From assembly GCF_013402875.1 (NCBI RefSeq), contig NZ_CP058579.1, forward strand, positions 3,658,001 to 3,722,000: 64,000 bases of DNA, written 5' to 3'. A program made the translations under genes and the position numbers. Under the pieces are notes generated by a model, which did not search any database, was not told where the DNA came from, and was given only the letters and a program-made list of their open reading frames with translations. Each line of letters starts with the position of its first letter. The first letter of the stretch is position 1. This document shows, in pieces, positions 51,635-60,626 of this stretch. The DNA is from Halorarum salinum (GTDB lineage Archaea; Halobacteriota; Halobacteria; Halobacteriales; Haloferacaceae).

Positions 51635-51988
51635 ATGCTCGGAGCCTACGCGGTCGGGAAGAAGGCGGTCAAGTTCGGGTACAAGCGGTACGGCGTCCCG
51701 GGCGCGGTCGCCTCGGGCGGGGTGGCGCTGGCCGGCTACCTCGTCGTCCGGCGCGCCCTGAGGTCGTCGACCGACTCGGAGGACGTCGATTCGGCGATCG
51801 ACGTCGGGACGATCAAGTCCGCCGTCGAGGAGGGAGGCCTCGGCGCAGTGACCGACAGGGGAACGCTCGACGACGCGATAGACGAGAACGAACTGGGCAC
51901 GTCCATCGACGTGGAGGAGGTCCAGTCGTCCGCGGAGGACGAGGCGGACGAGGTACGGGACGGGGACGGAACGAGCGGCGAGACGTAG
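51635..51988 (+). CDS. hypothetical protein with one membrane segment
   Basis: 117 residues. A basic N-terminus (GKKAVKFGYKRYG), one hydrophobic stretch (AVASGGVALAGYLVV), then an acidic tail (DSEDVDSAIDVGTIKSAVEE). Not recognised. The sharp contrast between basic head and acidic tail suggests a membrane-anchored protein with a cytoplasmic tail. Confidence 0.65.
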   Translation: MLGAYAVGKKAVKFGYKRYGVPGAVASGGVALAGYLVVRRALRSSTDSEDVDSAIDVGTIKSAVEEGGLGAVTDRGTLDDAIDENELGTSIDVEEVQSSAEDEADEVRDGDGTSGET

Positions 51989-52064
51989 ACGGGCGTCCGA
52001 CCTGCCGGCGCCGCCCGACGCTCCCGCCGCTGAGCCGTCGGGGTCGAGGACCGGTCCGCCCCGC

Positions 52065-52895
52065 TCACCCGCGGTCGTACGTGACGGTCCGGCCCCAGCT
52101 GCTCTTCTTCCCCCAGAGGCCCGAGCGCATGCACTCGAGTTCGACGATCTGGGAGTTGTCGACGAAGAGGTTGACGTTCGGCCCGAAGTTCTTGACGTAC
52201 CACTCGAACACCGGCGGGTCGGCGGCCTCGAACACGCAGTGCTCGATGCCGACCTCGTTCGCGATCGCGAACGCGACGTCGGTGCGCCACTCGCGGACGC
52301 GCTCGGTGATCCCCTCGGACTCGACCATGATCTTGTACGCGCCGGCCTCGAGGTGACGCTCCGCCTCGGCGATGGCGCTCGCGGGGTCGATCGCCTCCTC
52401 GCTCTCGAGTTCCTCGACGCTCGATGCCCCGCCGGCGCCGAACTGGACGTTGATCTCCGGCTTGGGCTTCAGGCCGTGGTCGGCGACGAGTTCGGTCAGC
52501 CCGACCATGTCCTCGACGTCGACCGCGAGGAACCCGCTGGAGATCTCGACGATGTCGAAGCCGAGGTCGCCGGCCTCCTCGACGTACCGTTCGACCTCGT
52601 CGTGGTCCCGGACGAGGACGTTCTCGATGAAGCCGCCGGTCGACACCTCGACGTCGAACTCGTGGCAGACGTCGAGGAGTTCCCGGACGGCGTCCTCGGG
52701 CATCAGCGCGAACGACCCGCCGGAGAACTTGTAGATGTCGACGTACCGGCCCATCGTCTCGAGGATGTCGCGGAGTTCCCGGGGACCCATCGGGTCGTAG
52801 TACGGGCCGCGTATCTCGGTGATCCCCTTCTCGCGCGGTTTGTCCGGCCGGTGGTTCCGGTGCAGGAAGCTGAACGCTAGGTCCGAATCGGTCAT
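52065..52895 (-). CDS. comA: phosphosulfolactate synthase-like (ComA family)
   Basis: 276 residues. The family adds sulfite to phosphoenolpyruvate to give (2R)-phospho-3-sulfolactate, first step of coenzyme M synthesis in methanogens. Blocks seen: DIYKFSGGSFALM, EVSTGGFIENVL, FDIVEISSGFL and KIMVESEGI. Haloarchaea do not make methane, so the product is probably another sulfonate. No comB/comC neighbour is seen. Confidence 0.85.
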   Translation of the reverse strand: MTDSDLAFSFLHRNHRPDKPREKGITEIRGPYYDPMGPRELRDILETMGRYVDIYKFSGGSFALMPEDAVRELLDVCHEFDVEVSTGGFIENVLVRDHDEVERYVEEAGDLGFDIVEISSGFLAVDVEDMVGLTELVADHGLKPKPEINVQFGAGGASSVEELESEEAIDPASAIAEAERHLEAGAYKIMVESEGITERVREWRTDVAFAIANEVGIEHCVFEAADPPVFEWYVKNFGPNVNLFVDNSQIVELECMRSGLWGKKSSWGRTVTYDRG

Positions 52896-52986
52896 GGTCA
52901 CAGTGACGTTCGCTCGCCGATTCCTTAGTGATACGCCATGCACGCGCCGGTCGGCCCGGCGCTGTCCGATCGTGCCGCCGTCCCGG

Positions 52987-54339
52987 TCAGTCGAGCAGGA
53001 CGACGAGATCGGCGACGTCGTGGTCCTCGAGGCTCCGGATCGTCTCGACGATCTCGGCCCGACGGGCCTCGTCGTAACGCCCCTCGGCCATCGTCGTGAA
53101 CTTCGCCTCGACCTGCTCCCAGGACATCGGCTTGGACGGGTGGCCGCCGAACGCGTCCTTCTCGATCCGATGGACCGTGCCGTCCGCGAGCTCGACCTCG
53201 ATGCGGGCCGGCATCTCGCCGTCCTCGAACCGTTCGGTCAGCGCGGGGTCCTCCTCGACCTCGACCCGTCGGAGGAGCGTCTGTACCGCGCCGCGTCGGA
53301 TCCGCTCGGACTCGTAGGCCGTGGCCGTCATCTCGCGGTCGAGGAGCGACGCGGCGAGCATGTACGGCAGCGAGTGGTCCGCCTGGGCCTTCGTCTCCAC
53401 CTCGTAGCGCGACCCCTCGCCGCCGCCGATGATGAGCTTCGCGCCGGCGAACGTCTCGAGGCGGATGGCCTCGACGTCCTCGTGATCGATTCGCTCCCGT
53501 TCGGCGAGTTCGATGATCCCCTCCACGGCCGACTGCGCGTACGTCTCGGCGACGTAGCGCTTCGTCATCGTGTCGAACACGTGCTCACATCCCGGGTCGA
53601 GGTCCACCTCGAACGGCCCGGAGACGACCTCCTTCCATCCCTTCTGGCCCTCGAACAGGTTCACCGGCCCCTCCATCCCGTTCCGGGCGAGCAGCACCGA
53701 GAAGACGGCGTTCCGGGCGGCGTTCGCGCTGGCGATCCCCTTCCACTCGTTTATCCCGCCCGTCCGGGTGACCCGGAGCGCGTTGTGGGCCGTCCCCGCG
53801 ATGCCGATGGCGTTCCGGAGTTGGTCGTGCGAGAGGTCGAGTACCGCCCCGGCGCCCGCGGCCGCGGAGATCACCGTGTGGGTGACGTGGTCAAAGCCCC
53901 GGTCCCGAACCGGCGCGTTCCACGCGAGTTCGCCCTGGATCTCGTAGGCGACGCCGATGGCTTCGAGGAGTTCCCGCCCGGACGCGTCCGCGACCTCGCC
54001 ACAGGCGACGACGCTCGCGACGTTGTCGCTCGGATGCGGCGTCTCCCCCGGCGCGAGGAACGAGTCCATGAAGTCCAGATAGCGCGTGAGCGCCGTGTTG
54101 TACATCGCCGCCTCCGCCGGCGGGACGGTCTCCTCGCGGCCCCAGAGGTGACACGGGCCGCCGTGCCCGAACTCCGTGACGGTCGCCGCGACGGCGTCGA
54201 CCGGTTCCGCGCCGAGCGCTCCGACGCCGATGCCGACCGAATCGAGCACGCGCTTCTTGAGCTCCTCCCGCACGTCCGACGACAGGGAGTCGTACGAGAC
54301 GGAGCGGACGAACCCCGCCAGTTCCGCCGTCGTGGTCAT
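52987..54339 (-). CDS. MmgE/PrpD family protein
   Basis: 450 residues. Family of 2-methylcitrate dehydratase (PrpD), cis-aconitate decarboxylase and related lyases: GAEPVDAVAATVTEFG, YNTALTRYLDFMDSF, HPSDNVASVVACGEVADAS and GIAGTAHNALRVTRTGG. No other methylcitrate gene is adjacent, so the substrate is uncertain. Same strand as the ComA-like gene, 91 bases apart. Confidence 0.9.
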   Translation of the reverse strand: MTTTAELAGFVRSVSYDSLSSDVREELKKRVLDSVGIGVGALGAEPVDAVAATVTEFGHGGPCHLWGREETVPPAEAAMYNTALTRYLDFMDSFLAPGETPHPSDNVASVVACGEVADASGRELLEAIGVAYEIQGELAWNAPVRDRGFDHVTHTVISAAAGAGAVLDLSHDQLRNAIGIAGTAHNALRVTRTGGINEWKGIASANAARNAVFSVLLARNGMEGPVNLFEGQKGWKEVVSGPFEVDLDPGCEHVFDTMTKRYVAETYAQSAVEGIIELAERERIDHEDVEAIRLETFAGAKLIIGGGEGSRYEVETKAQADHSLPYMLAASLLDREMTATAYESERIRRGAVQTLLRRVEVEEDPALTERFEDGEMPARIEVELADGTVHRIEKDAFGGHPSKPMSWEQVEAKFTTMAEGRYDEARRAEIVETIRSLEDHDVADLVVLLD

Positions 54340-54681
54340 GGCCCCGTATTGGGTCGCGACGAGGAAAGCGGTACCGGCGGCTCGGACGCCGACCGTCGAC
54401 CGACTGTCGACGCTGCGAGTCGACGGTCACGTCCACGAGCGGGGTTCCCGCCCCCACGGACGACCGTCTCGGTCGAGTCCCTCACGGCAGAAGTGACTGG
54501 GACGTTCGTGGTAATCGTATCGCGCAGTTGGTGCTCGGTCCGGTGCTCCTGGCCGTCCCCGTCGTGGCGTTCCTCGGCGAACTCGCCCCCGCGCCGGTCG
54601 TGTTAGCGGCCGTCCCTGTTGCGATCCTCGGGGCGCCGGCACGAGAAACAGCTATTTTCCGATCGTTTCAACGGTCACCCG
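54340..54681. other. intergenic, 342 bases
   Basis: Divergent region between MmgE/PrpD and a small membrane protein. A hydrophobic frame near 54528-54640 has no good start and may be a decayed membrane segment. No RNA gene or repeat seen. Confidence 0.45.
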
Positions 54682-54870
54682 ATGGATCCGAAACCGTTGC
54701 GCCCGATCCTCCCGTCGACGCGACGGGACTGGGTTTACCTACTCGGCACCCTGGTCGTGCTCCTCGTCTGGGTGCTGTTTCTCCTCGTAGACCTGTCGAT
54801 CCAGGTCACGATCGGACTCGTCCTGGCGATCTTCGTCCTGACGGTCGTGATCGCCTTCGCCGTCGACTGA
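54682..54870 (+). CDS. small two-span membrane protein
   Basis: 62 residues: a short polar start (MDPKPLRPILPSTRRDW) and two hydrophobic segments (VYLLGTLVVLLVWVLFLLV and VTIGLVLAIFVLTVVIAFA). Not recognised. The clean hydrophobic pattern and positive-inside start support a real gene. Confidence 0.6.
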   Translation: MDPKPLRPILPSTRRDWVYLLGTLVVLLVWVLFLLVDLSIQVTIGLVLAIFVLTVVIAFAVD

Positions 54871-55171
54871 CTTCGGCCGTGGGCGACTTCCGGTCGACGG
54901 GGACGTCTGCCGGCAGGGAACTCCGAACCGTCGTGGTAGGATGCGGGCGATCGCGTCAGGAGGGACTCGTCGATCCGCGAGGAGGTCGGGTACACGGATG
55001 GTCGAAGCCGACCGACGGGGAAACGGGAGGCCGCTACCGGTCCACGCGATACCTGACTCGAGGAGACGTACTACCTTCCGGTTCCATGCGCGCACCTATA
55101 GTTTATGGTACAGGAGGTCGAACTTGCACGTTGGTAGGCCAACTGCTGACAAATCACACGGGAGTATACCA
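54871..55171. other. intergenic, 301 bases
   Basis: Upstream region of the AmiS/UreI gene. It holds a TATA-like ctatagttt near 55096 and a small hairpin GTTGG-tagg-CCAAC (55130-55143). Nothing else recognised. Confidence 0.45.
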
Positions 55172-55702
55172 ATGCCACTATACGACGTTCTCGGAATGGG
55201 GTTACTGTTCGTCGGAGCCGTCCTGATCGTCAACGGACTGTGGCTCCTGGGGAAGGGATCCGATCGGGACACGTCCATCCTGAACTTCTTCGTCGGGGCG
55301 CTCACGTTCCTGATCGCGATGTGGTGGGCGTTCGGCGGGGACGCCTCCGAGGGGACCGCGTTCAACGCCGCCGGGACGCTCCTGTTCGCGTTCACGTACC
55401 TCTGGGTGGGGAGCAACGCGTACATCGGCCAGGAGGACCAGCGCTCGCTGGGTTGGTACTGCATCTTCGTCACCGTCGTCACCGTCCCGACCGGCTGGCT
55501 CGTCCTCCTGAGCGGGGACCTCGGGCTCGCGGCCCTCTGGTGGATCTGGGGGGTCCTCTGGGCCACGTTCTGGATCCTGCTCGCCCTCGAGCGCACGGAG
55601 TACACTTCTCCCATCGCGTGGTACACCGTCGTCGTCGGCATCGTCACCGGTGCCGCGGGCTACCTGATGGCGGCGGGGTTCTGGCCCTGGCTCCCCGCGT
55701 AA
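55172..55702 (+). CDS. AmiS/UreI family amide or urea channel
   Basis: 176 residues, six membrane spans. Start MPLYDVLGMGLLFVGAVLIV and the block FNAAGTLLFAFTYLWVGSNA are typical of the AmiS/UreI proton-gated channel family. Lets urea or short amides diffuse into the cell. A formamidase gene lies 3.6 kb downstream, which suggests amide rather than urea use. No urease gene is in the window. Confidence 0.88.
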   Translation: MPLYDVLGMGLLFVGAVLIVNGLWLLGKGSDRDTSILNFFVGALTFLIAMWWAFGGDASEGTAFNAAGTLLFAFTYLWVGSNAYIGQEDQRSLGWYCIFVTVVTVPTGWLVLLSGDLGLAALWWIWGVLWATFWILLALERTEYTSPIAWYTVVVGIVTGAAGYLMAAGFWPWLPA

Positions 55703-55728
55703 CCGCCCCCGTCACGCCCCGCCGGAGC

Positions 55729-56085
55729 CTACGACGGGAGGCCGGTCACCAGCCACGCCAGGCCGATGGCGACCAGCGCCCCGATCAGGTTGACGGTGGC
55801 GTAGCCGATCGATTTTCCCCTCGCGCCGGTCTCCCAGAGCCGAACGGTGTCGAACGAGAACGACGAGAACGTCGTGAACGAGCCGCAGACCCCGGTTCCG
55901 ACGAACAGCAGGACGTCCTCGCCCGCGCCGAGGAACGTGACGAGACCGAGGACGAAGCTCCCCACGACGTTCACCGTCAGCGTCCCCAGCGGGAACGCCT
56001 CGACGTCGACGTACTCGCCGACCAGGTAGCGAAGGACCGCGCCGAGCATCCCGCCCGCCCCGACGAGATACGCCTGATGCTCCAC
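55729..56085 (-). CDS. crcB: FluC/CrcB fluoride channel subunit
   Basis: 118 residues, four spans. Family motifs GGMLGAVLRYLVG, GTLTVNVVGSFVLG and GVCGSFTTFSSFSFD, whose Phe and Thr line the fluoride path. Paired with the second CrcB three bases upstream, so probably a heterodimer. Protects cytosolic enzymes from fluoride. Confidence 0.93.
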   Translation of the reverse strand: MEHQAYLVGAGGMLGAVLRYLVGEYVDVEAFPLGTLTVNVVGSFVLGLVTFLGAGEDVLLFVGTGVCGSFTTFSSFSFDTVRLWETGARGKSIGYATVNLIGALVAIGLAWLVTGLPS

Positions 56086-56088
56086 GGG

Positions 56089-56496
56089 TCACTCCACCTC
56101 CAGTTGCGCCGCGAGTTCCGCGCCCAGCAGCACGCCGCCGAAGCCGAACGCGTAGCTGGCGACCACGTTGAGTACGCCGAACGGGAGCGCCGCCTGCATG
56201 GTCTGGAGCGCGAACGTGCTGTACGTGGTGAACGACGACAGGAGCCCGGTCGCCGCGACGAGGTGCGTCTTCTCCGACAGCAGTTCCGTGTAGATCGCCT
56301 CGTAGAGGATGAAGCCGAGCAGGAAGCTCCCGAGCGAGTTCGCGAGGAACGTGCCGGCGAGTCCGGGGAACACGAGCGCGAGAAGGTGCCGCAGGGTCGC
56401 ACCCACGAACCCCCCGATCGCGATCAACGCGAGCGTTTCCAGACGAACGAGCGGGTGCGACTGGGCCATCGTCGGTGTCTCCAGGGATGTGTCCAT
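56089..56496 (-). CDS. crcB: FluC/CrcB fluoride channel subunit
   Basis: 135 residues from MDTSLETPT. Motifs GGFVGATLRHLLA, GTFLANSLGSFLLG and GLLSSFTTYSTFALQ. The N-terminal extension of about 20 residues before the first span is polar. First gene of the pair. No fluoride riboswitch is apparent upstream, as expected for haloarchaea. Confidence 0.93.
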   Translation of the reverse strand: MDTSLETPTMAQSHPLVRLETLALIAIGGFVGATLRHLLALVFPGLAGTFLANSLGSFLLGFILYEAIYTELLSEKTHLVAATGLLSSFTTYSTFALQTMQAALPFGVLNVVASYAFGFGGVLLGAELAAQLEVE

Positions 56497-56587
56497 TTCG
56501 ACAAGGGGGATAAAAGAGTTGCCGCGCTCGGCGCGCTCGCACTGCCGGGCGCGAGTGGGCGGCCGAGCACGCCGGTCGGCGGGCACG

Positions 56588-57019
56588 TCACCGCACGACC
56601 GTGACGGGTACGGGCGAACGGCGGACGACAGTCTCCGCGACGCTCCCGAGGAGCACGCGCGAGACGCCGGAGCGCCCGTGGCTCCCCACGACGACGTGAT
56701 CGACGTCGTGCTCCTCCACGTAGTCGAGGATGGTTCGGGCCGGACGGCCGAGCTCGACGGCCGTCGAGAGCGCCACGCCCCGTTCGTCGGCGAGGTGCCG
56801 CGCACGCTCGAGCAGCGCCTCGGCCTCCTCGGTGGCGGTCTCGAACCAGTCCCCGTCCCACGGGCCGCTGAACCCGACTTCGGGGTCGACGTCCGCTTCG
56901 AAGGGGTGGACGACGTGTAGGGCGGTGATGTCAGCGTCCGGGAACGTCGACAGCGCGTACTCCAGCGCTTCGGTCGCGAGGTCCGCGTCCTCCAGCGGAA
57001 CGAGGATGTGGGACGTCAC
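56588..57019 (-). CDS. universal stress protein (UspA family)
   Basis: 143 residues. Starts SHILVPLEDADLATEALEYA; the ATP-binding end G-x2-G-x9-G is in VVGSHGRSGVSRVLLGSVAE. Cytoplasmic, function tied to stress or persistence. It lies upstream of the CrcB pair on the same strand. Confidence 0.93.
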   Translation of the reverse strand: MTSHILVPLEDADLATEALEYALSTFPDADITALHVVHPFEADVDPEVGFSGPWDGDWFETATEEAEALLERARHLADERGVALSTAVELGRPARTILDYVEEHDVDHVVVGSHGRSGVSRVLLGSVAETVVRRSPVPVTVVR

Positions 57020-57109
57020 GATCGGACGTACGGGTTCCGACCGTAAAGTACCGTCAGTAGTCGGTCGGCGAGCCTCGGAAGGGGCCGGCCGACGGCGATC
57101 CGTAGCGTG

Positions 57110-57511
57110 TCATCCGTTCCAGCCCAGCCCCTGTCCGCCGTAGTACGCGTTCCAAGCGTCCAGCACGGCGCGGAGGGCCTCGTCGAAGGAGCGGTCGGTC
57201 TCCCCGCCGTCGGACGCTTCCGCCGCGGCGATCTCCCGGACGCGCCGGACCAGCCCCCCGTCGACGTCGACCCGTCGTTCGCCCTCCAGGTCGGCCATCC
57301 GGACGTTCGCGTCGCTCCGGTCCGCGGTGAGGCGGCGTGCAGCGTCGCGCCAGGTCGTCCCGCCATCCGCGTCGAATCGGTCCCACACCCTCACCAGCAC
57401 CTCCACGCGCCAGTCGACGGGGTACTGGCCCGCGTCGACGGTCTCGTCGAGGTGGTGGTCGACGGCGTACGTGAGCTTCCAGACCGTCTCGCGGCTCACC
57501 TCGACGTCCAT
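57110..57511 (-). CDS. hypothetical protein
   Basis: 133 residues, not recognised. Mostly helical and acidic (VWKLTYAVDHHLDETVDAGQ, VEVLVRVWDRFDADGG), ending in YYGGQGLGWNG. The start at 57511 is the first ATG after the end of the plausible codon bias. Next to the AhpD-like gene on the same strand. Confidence 0.6.
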   Translation of the reverse strand: MDVEVSRETVWKLTYAVDHHLDETVDAGQYPVDWRVEVLVRVWDRFDADGGTTWRDAARRLTADRSDANVRMADLEGERRVDVDGGLVRRVREIAAAEASDGGETDRSFDEALRAVLDAWNAYYGGQGLGWNG

Positions 57512-57611
57512 TCCGTCCCCCTCCACGGCCGGGCCGTCCCTCCGACGTCGCCCGACGGAGTCACGCCGTCGACGCCGGAGGTCGGCGATCCCCGCGGGTG
57601 GTCTCCGGTGT

Positions 57612-58184
57612 TCATGGGTCGAACGGGTACGTGAGGGGGGTCGGGTAGGGGCTCCCCTCGGCGGTGTCGAGTCGCAGCGCGACCGTGAAGCGATCGAGTC
57701 CGACCTCCAGGCTCGCGAACAGCAACAGTTCGACGAGTTCCCGGTCGGTGAACTCCCCCTGGAGGTCCTCGAAGAACTCGTCGGACAGTCGGTGGGGGTC
57801 CCGCGAGAGCAGGTCGGCGACCCGAACCGCGAGTTCCTCGCGCCGCGTGAGCGCGTCGGTCCCGACGTCCTCGCCCAGGACTGCGTCCTCCCGGGGCGCC
57901 ACGTCGTCGCGAACACCCCGGGTTCGCACCGTCGCACAGTAGGCACACCGGTGGACGACAGCCACGCGGAGTCGCATCAACTCGAGCAACGCCGGGTCGA
58001 GCGAGTCGCTCGCGGGGAAGGCCTCGAGCGTCGACGCGATCCGCTTGAACAGCCGGGGCTGATGTGCCATGGCTCCGAAGAACGCCGCGTCCTCGTACCA
58101 CCCCTCCTCCGCTTCCCGCAGGAGTTCGTTCACCGCCTCGTCGTCGGATTCGCCGGGGGTGACGATGTCAAGTCTGGATGCCAT
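57612..58184 (-). CDS. AhpD/carboxymuconolactone decarboxylase-like protein
   Basis: 190 residues. The redox pair is in HRCAYCATVRTRG (CxxC), with FFGAMAHQPRLFKRIAS before it. Family members are AhpD-type peroxidase adaptors or decarboxylases. Followed by GLDRFTVALRLD. Here the CxxC suggests thiol chemistry; the partner peroxidase is not in view. Confidence 0.85.
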   Translation of the reverse strand: MASRLDIVTPGESDDEAVNELLREAEEGWYEDAAFFGAMAHQPRLFKRIASTLEAFPASDSLDPALLELMRLRVAVVHRCAYCATVRTRGVRDDVAPREDAVLGEDVGTDALTRREELAVRVADLLSRDPHRLSDEFFEDLQGEFTDRELVELLLFASLEVGLDRFTVALRLDTAEGSPYPTPLTYPFDP

Positions 58185-58331
58185 GTCGTCACGTACCGAT
58201 TGGCGGGGATCGCCCTAAAACTACATCCCGCCCCGGGCGGACCGTCGTCCCGACGCGCCGCCGGACACTCCGACGCACCACCGGATCGCTGGCTGGACGG
58301 GCCACCGGATTGCCCTTCGACGCGCCGCGTG

Positions 58332-58988
58332 CTAGGCACGCTCCGGCGCGAGGAACATCCGGTACTCGAGCGCGTCCTTGTCGTCGCCGACGACGAGGGA
58401 GTTCACCTTCTCGAACCGGCGGCCGTCGACGTCGGTCGCCCCGACGTCGTAGAGGCCGTCGGCGAGCCACTGGACGGTGCCGGCCTCGGTCGCGGGCGCG
58501 CGCAGGACGACCCCGTCGTACTCCGGGGAGCGCTCCAGCACCTCGGTCAGCGCGTCGTGAAGCTCCCCGACGTCGGTCGACCCGTCGACCAGGACGCCAC
58601 GGTACGCGCTCCCCCGGTATCTGATCTCCCCCTCCGGGTCCCCGCCGTCGTCGGCCGAACCGTCGTACAGGTCGGCGCCGTGGACCCGCCGGTGGAGCGC
58701 CTCCGTGCGCGGTTCGAGCCGCGCGTGCCACTCGGCCGCGCTCTCGCCCGGTCTACACCGGACCCGGAACCGGTCCGGGCCGTCGCGCCGGAGCAACCCG
58801 TACGCGACGAGCGACGCCAGGCGGTCCGGGAGGTCCCGCGTTCCGCGGTCCCGGCCGTCGGCCTCGTGCGCATCCAGCCATTGCGCCAGTTCCCGCGCCG
58901 CGAACGGCTCGTCGCCGAACCGGTCCCAGATCCGGTGGTACAGCGGGACGGCCTCGTCGACGTCGTCGGGGAGTCCGTTCGAATCCAT
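58332..58988 (-). CDS. hypothetical protein with N-terminal winged helix
   Basis: 218 residues. The first 75 look like a winged helix (VDEAVPLYHRIWDRFGDEPF, ARELAQWLDAHE, RLASLVAYGLLRRDGPDRF). The rest is mixed strand and helix with a conserved-looking YRGVLVDGSTDVGELHDA. I do not recognise a family. Possibly a DNA-binding regulator; it is divergent from the formamidase gene. Confidence 0.6.
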   Translation of the reverse strand: MDSNGLPDDVDEAVPLYHRIWDRFGDEPFAARELAQWLDAHEADGRDRGTRDLPDRLASLVAYGLLRRDGPDRFRVRCRPGESAAEWHARLEPRTEALHRRVHGADLYDGSADDGGDPEGEIRYRGSAYRGVLVDGSTDVGELHDALTEVLERSPEYDGVVLRAPATEAGTVQWLADGLYDVGATDVDGRRFEKVNSLVVGDDKDALEYRMFLAPERA

Positions 58989-59241
58989 TCCTCGCGGTAC
59001 ATGACGTGTAAATCGGGGTTAACAGTTGCGTCGGGCAGGAGCCCGCGGTCGCCCTCGCGTCGACGTGCCGCGTCCCCCGTATCGACGTGGTCCGTACCCG
59101 GTCCGAACGGGGCCATAGAACGACGCTATTTTCTGACGGAAACAGCTGACGATTCCGTTTCCCTCCGCGCCTTACGCGTGTTACGGCGTGACAACTCGAA
59201 GATTCAATTGGGATTTCGTAAGTGAACGGGCCGATGCTCAA

Positions 59242-59248
59242 TTATAAT
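59242..59248 (+). promoter_or_regulatory. TATA-like box for the formamidase gene
   Basis: ttataat lies 30-36 bases before the ATG at 59278, in an AT-rich stretch. Confidence 0.6.
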
Positions 59249-59277
59249 TGATTTGGAGTCCAATGTTACCACGGCCC

Positions 59278-60534
59278 ATGCCAGAGACCGTATTCGAGGT
59301 TGACGTCGACGCCCCCATCGACGAGCAACCGGACCCGATCGTGAACCGATGGCACCCCGACGTTCCCCCTGCCGCGTCCGTCGAACCCGGCGAGAAGTTC
59401 CGCGTCGAGTGTCTCGACTGGACGGGGAACCAGGTCGTGAACGACGACAGCGCGAACGACATTCGGGACATGCGTCTCGACCCGAACCACCACCTGAGCG
59501 GACCGATCGAGGTCCAGGGCGCCGAACCCGGTGACGTGCTGGTCGTCGACATCCTCGACCTCGGCCCGTTCCCGGACAACGAGTGGGGTTTCACCGGCAT
59601 CTTCGAGCTGGAGAACGGCGGCGGGTTCCTGACCGACCACTTCCCCAACGCCCGGAAGGCGATCTGGGACACCGACGGCGTCCTCACGTCGTCCCGGCAC
59701 ATCCCGGACGTCCGGTTCCCGGGCTGTGTCCACCCCGGCATCGTGGGGACGGCGCCGTCCCACGAACTGCTCGAGCAGTGGAACGAGCGCGAGCAGGCGC
59801 TCATCGACGCGGGGCCGGACTCGCCACAGGGAGTCAACCACGAGACCGGCGAGGACCAGCCGCCCCTCGCGCTCCCGCCGGAGCCGAACGAGGTCATTCT
59901 GGGCGACATGCCCGAGGAGGACGTGGAGGAGGCCGCAGAGGAGGCAGCACGCACCATTCCCCCGCGCGAGAACGCCGGCAACTGCGACATCAAGAACCTG
60001 GGCCGGGGGTCGCGCAACTACCTCCCGGTGTTCGTGGAGGGTGCCAACTTCATCACGGGCGACCTCCACTTCTCGCAGGGCGACGGCGAGATCACCTTCT
60101 GTGGTGCCATCGAGATCGCCGGGTGGATCGACCTCAAGGTCGATCTCATCAAGGGTGGGATGGAGCGGTTCGGGATCGACCACGCCATGTTCAAGCCCGG
60201 GTACCAGGACCCCGACTTCGCGAGCTACCTCGTCTTCGAGGGCTACTCGGTCGACGAGGACGGGACCCAGTTCTACAAGAACTCCACCGTCGGGATGCGT
60301 CGGGCCTGCCTCGACGCGATCGACTACCTGAAGAACTTCGGGTACACCGGCGAGCAGGCGTACACCATCCTGAGCACGGTGCCGGTCGAGAGCCGGATCG
60401 CAGGGATCGTCGACCTCCCCAACTCCTGTGTGACCGTCTCCGTGCCGACCGAGGTGTTCGACTTCGATCCGGCGCCGGAGGGACTCGAGGACCCGCACAC
60501 CGTCTCGGAGGGCGACCTCGCGCAGCCGTCGTAG
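59278..60534 (+). CDS. fmdA: formamidase/acetamidase (FmdA family)
   Basis: 418 residues. Family blocks: IVNRWHPDVPPAASVEPGE, RLDPNHHLSGPIEVQGAEPG, NAGNCDIKNLGRGS, VFVEGANFITGDLHFSQGDG and TILSTVPVESRIAGIVDLPN. Hydrolyses formamide or short amides to acid and NH3. Works well with the AmiS/UreI channel at 55172. An in-frame ATG at 59263 is possible, but the family begins at MPETVFEVD. Confidence 0.93.
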   Translation: MPETVFEVDVDAPIDEQPDPIVNRWHPDVPPAASVEPGEKFRVECLDWTGNQVVNDDSANDIRDMRLDPNHHLSGPIEVQGAEPGDVLVVDILDLGPFPDNEWGFTGIFELENGGGFLTDHFPNARKAIWDTDGVLTSSRHIPDVRFPGCVHPGIVGTAPSHELLEQWNEREQALIDAGPDSPQGVNHETGEDQPPLALPPEPNEVILGDMPEEDVEEAAEEAARTIPPRENAGNCDIKNLGRGSRNYLPVFVEGANFITGDLHFSQGDGEITFCGAIEIAGWIDLKVDLIKGGMERFGIDHAMFKPGYQDPDFASYLVFEGYSVDEDGTQFYKNSTVGMRRACLDAIDYLKNFGYTGEQAYTILSTVPVESRIAGIVDLPNSCVTVSVPTEVFDFDPAPEGLEDPHTVSEGDLAQPS

Positions 60535-60577
60535 GACGAACACGCGATGACCGTGGTCGGCCCCCGGTCGGCCTCGG

Positions 60578-60582
60578 TTTTT
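60578..60582 (+). terminator. T-run terminator candidate
   Basis: Five T after a GC-rich stretch, 44 bases past the formamidase stop and in the convergent gap before the thermosome gene. Archaeal terminators are T-runs. Confidence 0.35.
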
Positions 60583-60626
60583 CGGCCGGATCACCGACTG
60601 TCAGCGGAGCACGGGTCGGGACGCGT

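Noticed and set aside
54528-54660. Hydrophobic plus-strand frame upstream of the 62-residue membrane protein
   Set aside because: No ATG or GTG fits; after about 40 residues it runs into the shadow of the next gene. Possibly a decayed membrane segment.
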